Positions 1-7,965 of a stretch of DNA of 61,840 nucleotides are shown piece after piece. Below the pieces are notes generated by a model, which worked only from the letters and a program-made list of their open reading frames with translations, made no database searches and had not been told where the DNA came from. The translations under genes and the position numbers were made by a program. Location: NCBI GenBank assembly GCA_001898035.1, contig MKRX01000013.1, forward strand, positions 8,638-70,477, written 5' to 3'. This DNA is from Armatimonadetes bacterium 55-13. Lineage in GTDB: Bacteria > Armatimonadota > Fimbriimonadia > Fimbriimonadales > Fimbriimonadaceae. Every line of letters starts with the position of its first letter. Within the stretch, counting starts at the first letter, position 1.

Positions 1-203
1 TGGACGTATACCGAGCGGTAGAGGTGGATGGGGAGCTCTTTGCGATTCATCCACGGCCGAATCCGGATTGCCCCGTGGGGGCGAATATTCAGTCCTCTCT
101 CGAAGATGTATTTCACGAAGCTCAGGAAGCAATGGAAGCCAGGCTTGCCGCGACCTCGGTTCGGGAGATCGCGACCACAATTCAAGAAAAGGCATCGATT
201 TAG
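1..203 (+). CDS. C-terminal fragment of an unrecognised protein
   Basis: The frame is open from the left edge (first full codon at base 3) to a TAG at 201-203, giving about 66 residues of a protein that begins outside the window. The tail is acidic and helical, with alternating Glu/Ala residues (EDVFHEAQEAMEARLAA). No motif identifies a family. The overlapping ATG-started frames here look like shadows. Confidence 0.45.
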   Translation, partial: DVYRAVEVDGELFAIHPRPNPDCPVGANIQSSLEDVFHEAQEAMEARLAATSVREIATTIQEKASI

Positions 204-244
204 GTCGAAGCTGGAACTCAACTCTCATGAAAACGGTTCCGAAC

Positions 245-265
245 TTGTAATGACGATTGTTACAA
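245..265. promoter_or_regulatory. inverted repeat TTGTAA-N9-TTACAA, candidate operator
   Basis: A perfect 6-bp inverted repeat (245-250 and 260-265, 9-bp gap) lies just upstream of the oxidoreductase start at 288 and its ribosome-binding site (taggag, 275-280). The spacing suits a dimeric repressor such as HxlR or TetR, families that often control NAD(P)-binding oxidoreductase/DoxX genes. The regulator itself is not visible, so the role is inferred. Confidence 0.35.
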
Positions 266-287
266 AACGGAATTTAGGAGTCAAAAA

Positions 288-926
288 ATGAAGATTGCCG
301 TTTTTGGCGCGACCGGAACGATTGGTCAGCGCATCGTCAACGAAGCCCTGTCTCGTGGACATGAGGTCATTGCGATTTCTCGCGATCCGAGCCGAATTCA
401 AAAGCGAGAGCATCTCGAGGCTAGGCAAGGCGAGCTTATGGATGTGGCGAGCATTACGGCAGCGGTTCAGGGCGCGGATGCGGTGGTGAGTTCATTTGGG
501 CCCACCAAGCCGGAGGACACCACGCTGTACGGTCCGATTGGAAAGAACCTGGTGGCGGGAGTAACGGGAGCGGGGGTGTCTCGGCTTCTGTTCGTCGGCG
601 GGGCGGGAAGCCTGGAAATTGCTCCGGGCAAGCTCTTATTCGACACCGCGGAGTTTCCCGCCGCTTGGCGCCCGCTGGCGGTGGCGCATAAGGACACTTT
701 GGATTATCTACGATCTTCCGTCAGTCATCTGGATTGGAGCTACCTCAGTCCGGCGGCCTTTATTGAGCCGGGCATACGAACAGGGCATTTCCGAATTGGG
801 GGCGACGAACTTGTCGTAGATGAGAAGGGAGAAAGTCGGATCTCCACGGAAGATTTTGCCGTGGCGCTAATCGACGAATTAGAGACGCCCCACCAAATTC
901 AAAAACGATTTACGGTGGCTTACTAA
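288..926 (+). CDS. NAD(P)-binding oxidoreductase (SDR-like, NAD(P)H-binding family)
   Basis: This 212-aa cytosolic protein begins with a dinucleotide-binding fold: beta strand MKIAVFGATG with the GATGTIG glycine-rich loop, then RGHEVIAISRDP, whose basic residues suit NADP(H). The family (atypical SDR, PF13460; YwnB-like) binds NAD(P) and acts in redox or stress functions, with substrate usually unknown. The ATG at 288 has a good RBS, taggag, 7 nt upstream. A DoxX gene follows 123 bp downstream in the same direction, a common pairing that suggests membrane redox or stress physiology. Confidence 0.8.
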   Translation: MKIAVFGATGTIGQRIVNEALSRGHEVIAISRDPSRIQKREHLEARQGELMDVASITAAVQGADAVVSSFGPTKPEDTTLYGPIGKNLVAGVTGAGVSRLLFVGGAGSLEIAPGKLLFDTAEFPAAWRPLAVAHKDTLDYLRSSVSHLDWSYLSPAAFIEPGIRTGHFRIGGDELVVDEKGESRISTEDFAVALIDELETPHQIQKRFTVAY

Positions 927-1049
927 CCGGGTCACTGGACCCGGGACGGGCAGAACGTCGAGCGCTGGGACTTAGTCCAAAAGGCGCCGGAGAGTTTAGC
1001 CCTTTGAACTTGATTTTGCCTCACAGCAAGTAAGGAGAGAGACAAAGCA

Positions 1050-1469
1050 ATGGATAGGACGAAAACAAACTCAATCGATGTAGCGCTGCTGATTCTGCGA
1101 ATCGGGCTGGGCGTAATCTTTATGGCACATGGCGCGCAGAAGCTCTTTGGCGCGTTTGGAGGGAGTGGCTTGGCGGCAACCGTGGAGCACATGGGGTCGC
1201 TGGGCTATTTGGTGTCGGTCGGCGAATTTTTTGGCGGACTCGGGATACTCCTCGGGTTTCTGTCTCGGTTCTCGGGCGCATCTTTGGTCGTTATCATGAT
1301 CGGGGCAATCGTCCAGGTGCATGGGGCGAACGGGTTCTTTGGCTCCAGCAAGGGATATGAGTACAACCTTGCGCTGATGGCAATGGCGGCGACCATTTTG
1401 ATCGCGGGACCAGGACGGTTGGCGATGGCCAAGCTGTTTCCGGCCAAGGCGCTTCCCTATTTAGAATAA
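1050..1469 (+). CDS. DoxX family membrane protein
   Basis: A 139-aa integral membrane protein with about four hydrophobic helices. The first helix carries LRIGLGVIFMAHGAQKLFG, the hallmark of DoxX/YphA-type proteins (PF07681), and a second conserved stretch (GEFFGGLGILLGFLSR) follows. Family members are linked to thiosulfate:quinone oxidoreduction or to oxidative-stress complexes; the specific role here is unknown. RBS taaggaga lies about 11 nt before the ATG. It probably shares regulation with the upstream oxidoreductase. Confidence 0.85.
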   Translation: MDRTKTNSIDVALLILRIGLGVIFMAHGAQKLFGAFGGSGLAATVEHMGSLGYLVSVGEFFGGLGILLGFLSRFSGASLVVIMIGAIVQVHGANGFFGSSKGYEYNLALMAMAATILIAGPGRLAMAKLFPAKALPYLE

Positions 1470-1470
1470 C

Positions 1471-1495
1471 GCGGACGCCCATTTAGGGCGCCCGC
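1471..1495. terminator. GC-rich hairpin between convergent genes
   Basis: A 10-bp stem (GCGGACGCCC / GGGCGCCCGC, one A-C mismatch) with loop ATTTA starts 2 bp after the doxX stop and precedes the convergent PEP-CTERM gene. It lacks a clear T-tract, so termination on either strand is inferred from position. Confidence 0.45.
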
Positions 1496-1503
1496 GGAGA
1501 TCG

Positions 1504-2316
1504 TTACTTGCTCCGACGACGACGTCGGAGCGCGAGGATTCCGAATCCGAGAGCGGCCATCGTAGCGGGCTCCGGCACGGGATTCAGGCTGTAACCTCGC
1601 CAGGTTCCGCTCGCATCATCGATAACCCAGACTCGACCATCGGCGGCGTAGCCGAAGCTGTAGTAGGAGTCGAAGGTCGAACCGGCGCCTTCGAGAACAG
1701 ACTGCCCTACGCGTTCACCCGAGGCGTCCCAAGCAGACATAACGCCCTGTGAGTAGGTGAGGTAGTAGCCGTTCCAATAGGAAAGGCCGCGATTTTGGGG
1801 GTAGTCAAACTCATTGTTCTGAGTGTTGTAGCCATTGAGGGCAAGCGTTCCCAGGAAATTGCCCGAGGCATCCCATCGGCTCACGACGCCTCCGCTCATG
1901 GCCGCGAACTCTCCGCCACCGAACGTCACACCACTTTGGCTGTTCAGGGGGCCGGCTCCAAGGGTGAGGGCCGCAGAGAAGACTCCGGGCGAGGTCTGCT
2001 TGTAGATATTGAACTCGTTGAATCGGTGGATATAAATGTCAGAACCGATGCTGAAGGTGGAGCGAGCATCCAAACCGTTCTCGTAGAACCCGATGTTGTT
2101 GCCGTCCGCATCGTATTGGGCAAGCAAGATGCCGTCAGACGTTCCACCGGCGCCGCTCCAGTAGTTGACGCCATCAAAGGCGAGTTGACTCGCCGTTCCG
2201 TTCAGGAATGTGATGCCGGCAAAGGTCTTGTCGGCGGAATAGTTGTCGTCCAAAACACCCGAAGCAAAGGCTCCGGCGGCAGCACATGCCAGGGTCAATA
2301 CAGAAATAAATCGCAA
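1504..2316 (-). CDS. PEP-CTERM sorting domain protein
   Basis: A secreted protein of 270 aa. A TTG start at 2316 is preferred because AAGGAG sits 9 nt upstream and a signal peptide follows at once (LRFISVLTLACAAAGAFAS); longer frames have no RBS. The body is Gly/Asn/Ser/Tyr-rich, predicted beta-structured and has no recognised catalytic motif. The C-terminus is a textbook PEP-CTERM tail: VPEPATMAALGFGILALRRRRR, meaning the VPEP motif, a short membrane helix and an arginine cluster. Such proteins are handled by exosortase (EpsH/Xrt) and sent to the surface or matrix. No exosortase gene lies in the window. Confidence 0.85.
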   Translation of the reverse strand: MRFISVLTLACAAAGAFASGVLDDNYSADKTFAGITFLNGTASQLAFDGVNYWSGAGGTSDGILLAQYDADGNNIGFYENGLDARSTFSIGSDIYIHRFNEFNIYKQTSPGVFSAALTLGAGPLNSQSGVTFGGGEFAAMSGGVVSRWDASGNFLGTLALNGYNTQNNEFDYPQNRGLSYWNGYYLTYSQGVMSAWDASGERVGQSVLEGAGSTFDSYYSFGYAADGRVWVIDDASGTWRGYSLNPVPEPATMAALGFGILALRRRRRSK

Positions 2317-2506
2317 ATCAAAGGTCTCCTTTATCAATCTATGGGCGTGGCAAAAGCAACTCAAAAAATCGAAGTAGATGTTACCGGTCTGGCAACGTCT
2401 TGGTAAACGACTGAAGTTCCGACACGTTACTTCTAAGTATTTCAACCTACACTGTGAGAGAGGGGGCCGAGAGCGGCCACCGACGTCTCGTAGGAGCGTG
2501 TATATC

Positions 2507-3022
2507 ATGAGCGAATTCGACACGTTTCGAGCGATCGATCCTGGCGTGCGCATTGGGCACGTCCATCTCAAGGTCGCCGATTTAGAACGAGCACTAGGCT
2601 TTTACATGGGTGTTCTTGGATTTGAACTGATCCAGAGGTATGGCGATAGTGCGGCCTTTGTTTCGGCGGGTGGCTACCATCACCACATCGGATTAAACAC
2701 TTGGGACAGCAAAGGAGGATCGCCTCCTCCGCACGGGACTACTGGCCTATACCATCTGGCGATTCTCTATCCAACTCGCCTTTCCTTAGCGGATGCGTTG
2801 CGTCGGGTCTCTGAGGCAGGAATCCCCTTAGATGGAGCCAGCGACCACGGGGTGAGCGAAGCTTTGTACCTGCGTGACCCGGATGGGAATGGTGTGGAGC
2901 TGTATTGGGATCGTCCCCTGGAAGACTGGCCGAGAACGGCGAGCGGAGACATCGAGATGTACACTCGCCGGCTGGATCTGAACAACCTATTGGACGAACT
3001 GATACCGAGTTCTAGGGCGTAG
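2507..3022 (+). CDS. VOC family protein (glyoxalase/extradiol dioxygenase-like)
   Basis: A 171-aa protein of the vicinal-oxygen-chelate fold. IGHVHLKVADLERALGFYMGVLGF is the classic N-terminal VOC signature, and the second half has LYLRDPDGNGVELYWDRP with the usual metal-ligand Glu. A His-rich GGYHHHIGLNTW is typical of the CatE/YfiE subgroup, which is often annotated as catechol-2,3-dioxygenase-like. The ATG at 2507 has taggag 10 nt upstream; a longer in-frame reading has no RBS. Its last 11 bases overlap the convergent GH130 gene. Confidence 0.8.
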   Translation: MSEFDTFRAIDPGVRIGHVHLKVADLERALGFYMGVLGFELIQRYGDSAAFVSAGGYHHHIGLNTWDSKGGSPPPHGTTGLYHLAILYPTRLSLADALRRVSEAGIPLDGASDHGVSEALYLRDPDGNGVELYWDRPLEDWPRTASGDIEMYTRRLDLNNLLDELIPSSRA

Positions 3023-4127
3023 AGGCCATGGCGACTTTGGAGTCGGCAGTTCCGTAGTAGAGCTTCCACTTACCCTTAAACCAAACCAAGCCCTCAACGA
3101 ACACGGTGCCGCTGGCGTATTGGCCCGTGACTTCGTAGGGGCGTTCGGGCTTAAAGAAGTAGGTCGTGCTTCGATCGATCAGTTTGGTCGGGTTGTTCTT
3201 GTCGAGCAGAGCCTGACCGGCCGCATAGGCGCCGGGGGAGAGAGACTTGTCTCCCGTTGTATCGGCGTTCTTGCCGTTGTAGATGAAAACGATTCCTCGA
3301 TCAGTAATCACGGCGGGAGGTCCGGGCTCGGCGAGATTGCTATCGAACTTCCCTTTTCGCGGACCAAAGACGGTGACGAGCTTTTGTTTAGCGTCTTCTA
3401 CTGGGGTCCAATCGACGAGGTTCGTGGAGGTAGCGACGCCGATCTTGCCTTCTCCCCAATACATCCAATACTTGCCGTTAATCTTGGTGGCGGTGAGGCC
3501 CTTGGAAGTTACCTTGGCGACGATGGAGCCGGATTTGGACCAATCGTTCAGGTACTTGCCTTTGTAGGCTTTAGCAAAGACGGGACCGTGCTTTTGCCAG
3601 TGGACCAGGTCTGGCGAGGTGGCCACACTGAGCCGAGCCGTCTTTCGGTTCCAGGATGTGTAGGTCATGACGAAACCTTTGTCGCTGGCGACGATGCGGG
3701 GGTCTTCGCAACCGCCGGGCCAATCCCATTGCTGGGTTTCGCCCTCCGTGGGATAGAGGACGGGATTGGGAGAACGTTGGAAATGGTGGCCGTCTTCACT
3801 GTCGGCAATGCCGATCCGCGACGTGTGCTTGCCGATGCCTTCGCCGGAATCGTCCTCCGCCCGGTAGAGGACGAAGACCTTTCCCTGAAAGACGGCAGCG
3901 GCAGGGTTAAAGACGTGATCGTGCTCCCACGCCACCGGTTTTTTTGACACGGGGCATTGGAACATGGAGTCCTTTTTAGGTTCGAGGATAGGGTTCACGG
4001 CATCGTCTCGGACAAACGGACCGATCATCCAGGTGCGCTCCATGACCTGGGGCGATTGGGCGCCGCCGGCGACGGCGAGCATGGCGAGGGCAACCGAAAC
4101 GTTCAACATTTTTTGACCTGACTCCAT
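3012..4127 (-). CDS. secreted glycoside hydrolase family 130-like enzyme
   Basis: About 371 aa with a signal peptide (MLNVSVALAMLAVAGGAQS) and a five-bladed propeller-like region. GH130-like features are FNPAAAVFQGKVFVLYRAED, the GGCEDPRIV segment with its ED pair, TYTSWN, and LAEPGPPAVIT followed by IVFIYNG. GH130 enzymes are phosphorylases or hydrolases of beta-mannosides; a periplasmic location favours a hydrolytic role. The start may be ATG 4127 (a Lys gives the signal a positive n-region) or ATG 4109. It diverges from the fructosamine-kinase gene. Confidence 0.75.
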   Translation of the reverse strand: MESGQKMLNVSVALAMLAVAGGAQSPQVMERTWMIGPFVRDDAVNPILEPKKDSMFQCPVSKKPVAWEHDHVFNPAAAVFQGKVFVLYRAEDDSGEGIGKHTSRIGIADSEDGHHFQRSPNPVLYPTEGETQQWDWPGGCEDPRIVASDKGFVMTYTSWNRKTARLSVATSPDLVHWQKHGPVFAKAYKGKYLNDWSKSGSIVAKVTSKGLTATKINGKYWMYWGEGKIGVATSTNLVDWTPVEDAKQKLVTVFGPRKGKFDSNLAEPGPPAVITDRGIVFIYNGKNADTTGDKSLSPGAYAAGQALLDKNNPTKLIDRSTTYFFKPERPYEVTGQYASGTVFVEGLVWFKGKWKLYYGTADSKVAMASTP

Positions 4128-4179
4128 TTTCTCTGACCGGGATTCACGAAAAAAGGGTGCATTCCAGGACGGCGGCATC

Positions 4180-4185
4180 TAAAAT
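4180..4185 (+). promoter_or_regulatory. -10 box TAAAAT, likely leaderless start of the fructosamine kinase gene
   Basis: TAAAAT lies exactly 7 nt before ATG 4193, so transcription would start at or next to the A of the start codon. There is no Shine-Dalgarno sequence. The same arrangement recurs before the genes at 23884, 36605, 53647 and 60625. Confidence 0.5.
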
Positions 4186-4192
4186 CGAAGCC

Positions 4193-5065
4193 ATGTCCTC
4201 GCCGGTCGTTTCCCTTCCAGGGGCTGTTCAAGCCTACTTTACCGAGCGCGATCTTGGCGTGGTCGCCGAAGATCATTTGACGAACGGGGCGGTCAATTTG
4301 GCGCGTCGGCTGACTCTAAGCGACGGGACGACGGCGATTCTGAAGCAAGGACCGAATCCGCCCGCCGGGATGTACGCCATCGAAGCCGAGAGTTTGGATG
4401 AGCTCAGGGTGCCGGGCGGGCCGCGGGCTCCCAAAGTTTACAGCGTGGGGGACGACCATTTGCTTCTGGAAGATCTGGGGAACCACGACTTTCCGGTCGA
4501 AGGGTTTTGGGAAAAGTACGCGCGGGCGCTGGCGACGCTGCACTCGCACCAGAGTCCGAAATTCGGCTACCACAAGAACAACTATCTGGGCCTGCTGGTA
4601 ATGGACAACGCCTGGACGGAGGATGGGCACGAGTTCTTTGGACGCACGAGGATTCTGCGATTTTTGGAAGTTCCGCTGTGTTACGATGCTTTGACGCCTG
4701 AAGATAGGCGGCGGGTGGAGCGGGTGGCGAGGCGTCTGCCCGAATTCATTCCGAAGCAACCCGCGTGCCTGCTTCACGGCGATTTATGGTGGGCGAATAT
4801 GCTGATCAGCCATTCAGGCGAACCGGCGTTTATCGACCCGGGAATCCACTACGGATGGCCGGAGGCAGAGTTAGCGATGACGCTTCAGTGCGGTCGGGTT
4901 CCCGAGGCGTTCTTTGCCGCCTATCGGGAGATCAATCCGGTTCCGCCGGGGTGGGATGAGCGGCTGCACCTGCTAGGGATCAAAGAAGAGTTGAGCATGA
5001 CGGCGCACTTTGGCGACCGATATAGCTTGGAAAAGCTTAGGATCTTGCTCGACCGATTCGCTTAG
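4193..5065 (+). CDS. fructosamine kinase family protein
   Basis: A 290-aa cytosolic protein of the fructosamine-3-kinase family (PF03881, aminoglycoside-phosphotransferase fold). The catalytic loop is present as LLHGDLWWANML, and the metal-binding stretch is FIDPGIHYGWPEAELAM; the Lys of the N-lobe is in TAILKQGP. These enzymes phosphorylate ketosamines (Amadori products) on proteins or small molecules, starting their repair. The ATG at 4193 has no RBS but a -10 box 7 nt upstream. Its stop overlaps the stop of the convergent kinase gene by 4 bp (TTAG). Confidence 0.85.
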   Translation: MSSPVVSLPGAVQAYFTERDLGVVAEDHLTNGAVNLARRLTLSDGTTAILKQGPNPPAGMYAIEAESLDELRVPGGPRAPKVYSVGDDHLLLEDLGNHDFPVEGFWEKYARALATLHSHQSPKFGYHKNNYLGLLVMDNAWTEDGHEFFGRTRILRFLEVPLCYDALTPEDRRRVERVARRLPEFIPKQPACLLHGDLWWANMLISHSGEPAFIDPGIHYGWPEAELAMTLQCGRVPEAFFAAYREINPVPPGWDERLHLLGIKEELSMTAHFGDRYSLEKLRILLDRFA

Positions 5066-7824
5066 GCGCGCGATCGTCGACGACGAAATTTCGAGAGGAT
5101 TTCGTGAAGGACCTCGCCCATTTCCTGGACCGTATTGGGCTTGAGAATGAGTCGATGAATCCCAAGATTTTCGGCATGTTCCAGGTCCTCCTTCCGAATG
5201 TAGCCGGTCACCATGATCACCGGGACGGAAGGGCGAATCTCTTTTATCTTGCGAACGAGTTCCGGACCGTCCAAGAGGGGCATGGATAGGTCAGAAACCA
5301 CCACGTCAAACTCGTTGGGATTATCTTCGAATGCTTTGAGGGCCTGTCGGGCATCTTGGAAGCAGACGGCATCATAGTTAAGCCGCTTGAGCATTCTGCC
5401 GATCATCAAGACCAACGCCTCGTCATCGTCCACGTACATGATTCGCTCTCCGCGGCCTTCACGGGTCTCAACAATCGTTTGATCGTTTTCGACCAGAGCT
5501 ACCCCTGCGGCCGGGAGATAGATGCGAAACATGGAGCCTCGCCCCACCTCGCTGTAGGCAGTAATGGCGCCTCGATGCTGTTGGATCATGCCGTACACCA
5601 CGCTGAGACCCAATCCGGTGCCCTCCCCAGAGGATTTGGTGGTGAAGAACGGCTCAAAGATGTGCTCCAGCGTTTGCCTCGTCATTCCGTGACCGGTATC
5701 GCTTACCGATAGGCATACGAAACGACCTGGTTTGAGATTGGGAAGTGTGCGAACGCCGACATCATCCAGGCGGACAGACTCCAGCCGAATCTCAAGTCGA
5801 CCACCCTTTTCCCGCATGGCGTGGAGGGCGTTGACTCCGAGGTTCATTACGATCTGGTGAATCTCGTTCTCGTCTCCCATTACGGCTGGTAGATCCGGGT
5901 CTATTTGTTTGATGATCTCCACGTTTGAGGGGGCGGTGGTTTTGAAGAGTTGGGCGACCTCTGAAACGACGCTGTCAAGATTGATTAGGCGATGTTCAAC
6001 GTCGCCTTCCCTCCCAATTTTCAGAATCTGGCCGACGACGGCGGTCCCTCGGGCGGAGGCCTTTTCAATCTCCTTTAGGTCCGCATAGACCGGAGAGTCC
6101 GGTGGCAGGTCTTGCAAAGCGAGTTTGACCGTACCGGAGATAGCGGTGAGGATGTTGTTGAAGTCGTGGGCGATTCCACCGGCGAGGTTGCCAACCGCTT
6201 CCATCTTTTGGGCTTGACGGAATCGCTCGGCGAGTTTCTTTTGGTCGGTCACGTCCCTCAAGACTCGGGACGTGTAGATGACCTTGCCGTCCTCATCCAG
6301 GATGGGTGCGATGGTGAGAGAGATATCGAGTCGTTTGCCCGATTTGGTGATTCGGACGACTTCAAAAGGCTCTAGGGACTCCCCTCGGTAGACCTTTCTG
6401 AGCGATACGGCGAGAGGGGCGCGGCCCTCATCTGGAATGATGATATCGAGCGATTGCCCGACTACTTCGTCTGAGGTGTAACCGAACATTCGCTCGGCGC
6501 CAGGGCTCCAGGCAGTGATGACATTTTCCAGGTCGCATACGATCATGGCGTCGCTGGAGTTTTCGAACATGGCGCTGTAGAGTTGGCGCGTTTCTCCGAT
6601 TTCCCGAAGGACGAGGGTTTTTCCTCGCACATCCTCGGTCATTTCGTTAAAGGCATTGGCGAGTTTGGCGACTTCTCCGGCACCGAAGATGGGAACGGGG
6701 GCGAGGGTTTCACCATCGAATTTCTCGACCGCTTGGGTGAGCTTTTCGATGGGGACAACAGTGGATCGGGCGATGAGGGTGGCGAGTCCGGTGGCGATGA
6801 GCGCTGCGATGAGGGCGAAGCCCAAGCTGGATCGACGAACGGATTCGGCGGGGGCCATGACTTGCGAATACGGGAGGGACTCGATGATGGCGAAACGCTG
6901 ATCGCCGATATTGAGGACCGAAGCGAAGCTGTAGACATCCTCGCCCTTGACTTTGCGACTCCCGGAGAGGGTTTCGTCCTGAGCGGACAAGATTTCTGAG
7001 ACTTCGGAGAAGTCGGTCTTCCAGTGAGTCGGCTTGCCGAGATCGTAACCGAACTCTTTGGACGGGTCAGGGTGAATGAGGTAGCTGCCGCGCGAATCGA
7101 CCAGATAGAGAGAACCCTCCTGCACCGCATTCTTTAGGCGGCCCAAGATTGCCCGCATGTCAACGTTAGCGATGAGAATGCCGAACGGCTTTCCGCTGGC
7201 GGTCCGGACGGGAGTGGCGACTCGAATGACGGGGACGTAGGGGACTTCGATCTGCCCGCGCTCTTGGTTCAGTTCAATCGGAGATGTGTAAAACTCGCCC
7301 GCCTGAAGTCCAATTGCCTGTTTGAAGTAGGGGCGGTCTCCTTTTGGTTGAAGGTCCGATGGCGGCACGATGCGAATCGTGTCGTCGGGCCCCGAACGAT
7401 CCAAACGCACGATCTCGCGCCCGCCGCGGTCTTTACCAATCAGACGGAATTGGAGATAACGGGGCTTGGCTCGCATGAGCGCGTAGAGGTTTTGCTCCAA
7501 GCGCTGTCGCCACTGCTCTTCGGTATTCCCATCCCGAACGTCGAATCCGTCGCCTTCGATGGCCCGGACCAATCCATCTACAGACTGCGCGCCCCTCATG
7601 GTGGCGACATCGGCGGAGATTTCCTGACCGAAGTTTTGGAGGCGGGAGGCGAGTTCGTGGCTTCGAGCCTCAAGCCGTCCGAGCGCGGTGGGGAGCATGG
7701 CTCTTTCCATGCCAGAGTAGATCAGGAAACCCAGCCCGCTGGCGGTGGCTATAGCTAGGGCCACCATTGCGACGATCAGTCTCGTCGAAAGTCCGATATT
7801 TTGCCATCGGTATCTACTCCGCAC
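5062..7824 (-). CDS. hybrid sensor histidine kinase/response regulator (dCache-HAMP-PAS-HisKA-REC)
   Basis: A 920-aa membrane sensor. Order: TM helix about 13-36; a periplasmic dCache-like sensor about 40-325 (RPYFKQA and SYLIHPDP are typical of dCache_1); TM about 333-352; HAMP to 405; PAS about 410-528; HisKA with AHDFNN and phospho-His 553; HATPase with N box ([10 protein letters not shown]), DTGHGM and GTGLGL; C-terminal REC about 793-915 with phospho-Asp 845 (VSDLSMP) and Lys 895. All catalytic residues are intact. The ligand is unknown; dCache domains usually bind amino acids or small organics. Start is GTG; RBS weak. Confidence 0.9.
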   Translation of the reverse strand: MRSRYRWQNIGLSTRLIVAMVALAIATASGLGFLIYSGMERAMLPTALGRLEARSHELASRLQNFGQEISADVATMRGAQSVDGLVRAIEGDGFDVRDGNTEEQWRQRLEQNLYALMRAKPRYLQFRLIGKDRGGREIVRLDRSGPDDTIRIVPPSDLQPKGDRPYFKQAIGLQAGEFYTSPIELNQERGQIEVPYVPVIRVATPVRTASGKPFGILIANVDMRAILGRLKNAVQEGSLYLVDSRGSYLIHPDPSKEFGYDLGKPTHWKTDFSEVSEILSAQDETLSGSRKVKGEDVYSFASVLNIGDQRFAIIESLPYSQVMAPAESVRRSSLGFALIAALIATGLATLIARSTVVPIEKLTQAVEKFDGETLAPVPIFGAGEVAKLANAFNEMTEDVRGKTLVLREIGETRQLYSAMFENSSDAMIVCDLENVITAWSPGAERMFGYTSDEVVGQSLDIIIPDEGRAPLAVSLRKVYRGESLEPFEVVRITKSGKRLDISLTIAPILDEDGKVIYTSRVLRDVTDQKKLAERFRQAQKMEAVGNLAGGIAHDFNNILTAISGTVKLALQDLPPDSPVYADLKEIEKASARGTAVVGQILKIGREGDVEHRLINLDSVVSEVAQLFKTTAPSNVEIIKQIDPDLPAVMGDENEIHQIVMNLGVNALHAMREKGGRLEIRLESVRLDDVGVRTLPNLKPGRFVCLSVSDTGHGMTRQTLEHIFEPFFTTKSSGEGTGLGLSVVYGMIQQHRGAITAYSEVGRGSMFRIYLPAAGVALVENDQTIVETREGRGERIMYVDDDEALVLMIGRMLKRLNYDAVCFQDARQALKAFEDNPNEFDVVVSDLSMPLLDGPELVRKIKEIRPSVPVIMVTGYIRKEDLEHAENLGIHRLILKPNTVQEMGEVLHEILSKFRRRRSRA

Positions 7825-7905
7825 GGTTTCTTGACTCGTAGCCTCTGCCCCTAGAAACCGATCAAGCCTCTCCCGCGTGGTCGGCAGCGAATTCGAATCG
7901 AGGTT

Positions 7906-7934
7906 ATATTACTGTCATATTGTAAAGGACACAA
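7906..7934 (-). promoter_or_regulatory. sigma-70-like promoter for the dCache hybrid kinase
   Basis: On the minus strand TTGTGT (7934-7929) and TAATAT (7911-7906) are separated by 17 bp, a good -35/-10 match about 80 bp upstream of the kinase start at 7824. Confidence 0.4.
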
Positions 7935-7965
7935 ACAAATACGTACTGAAAGGGCAGGTTTTTGG

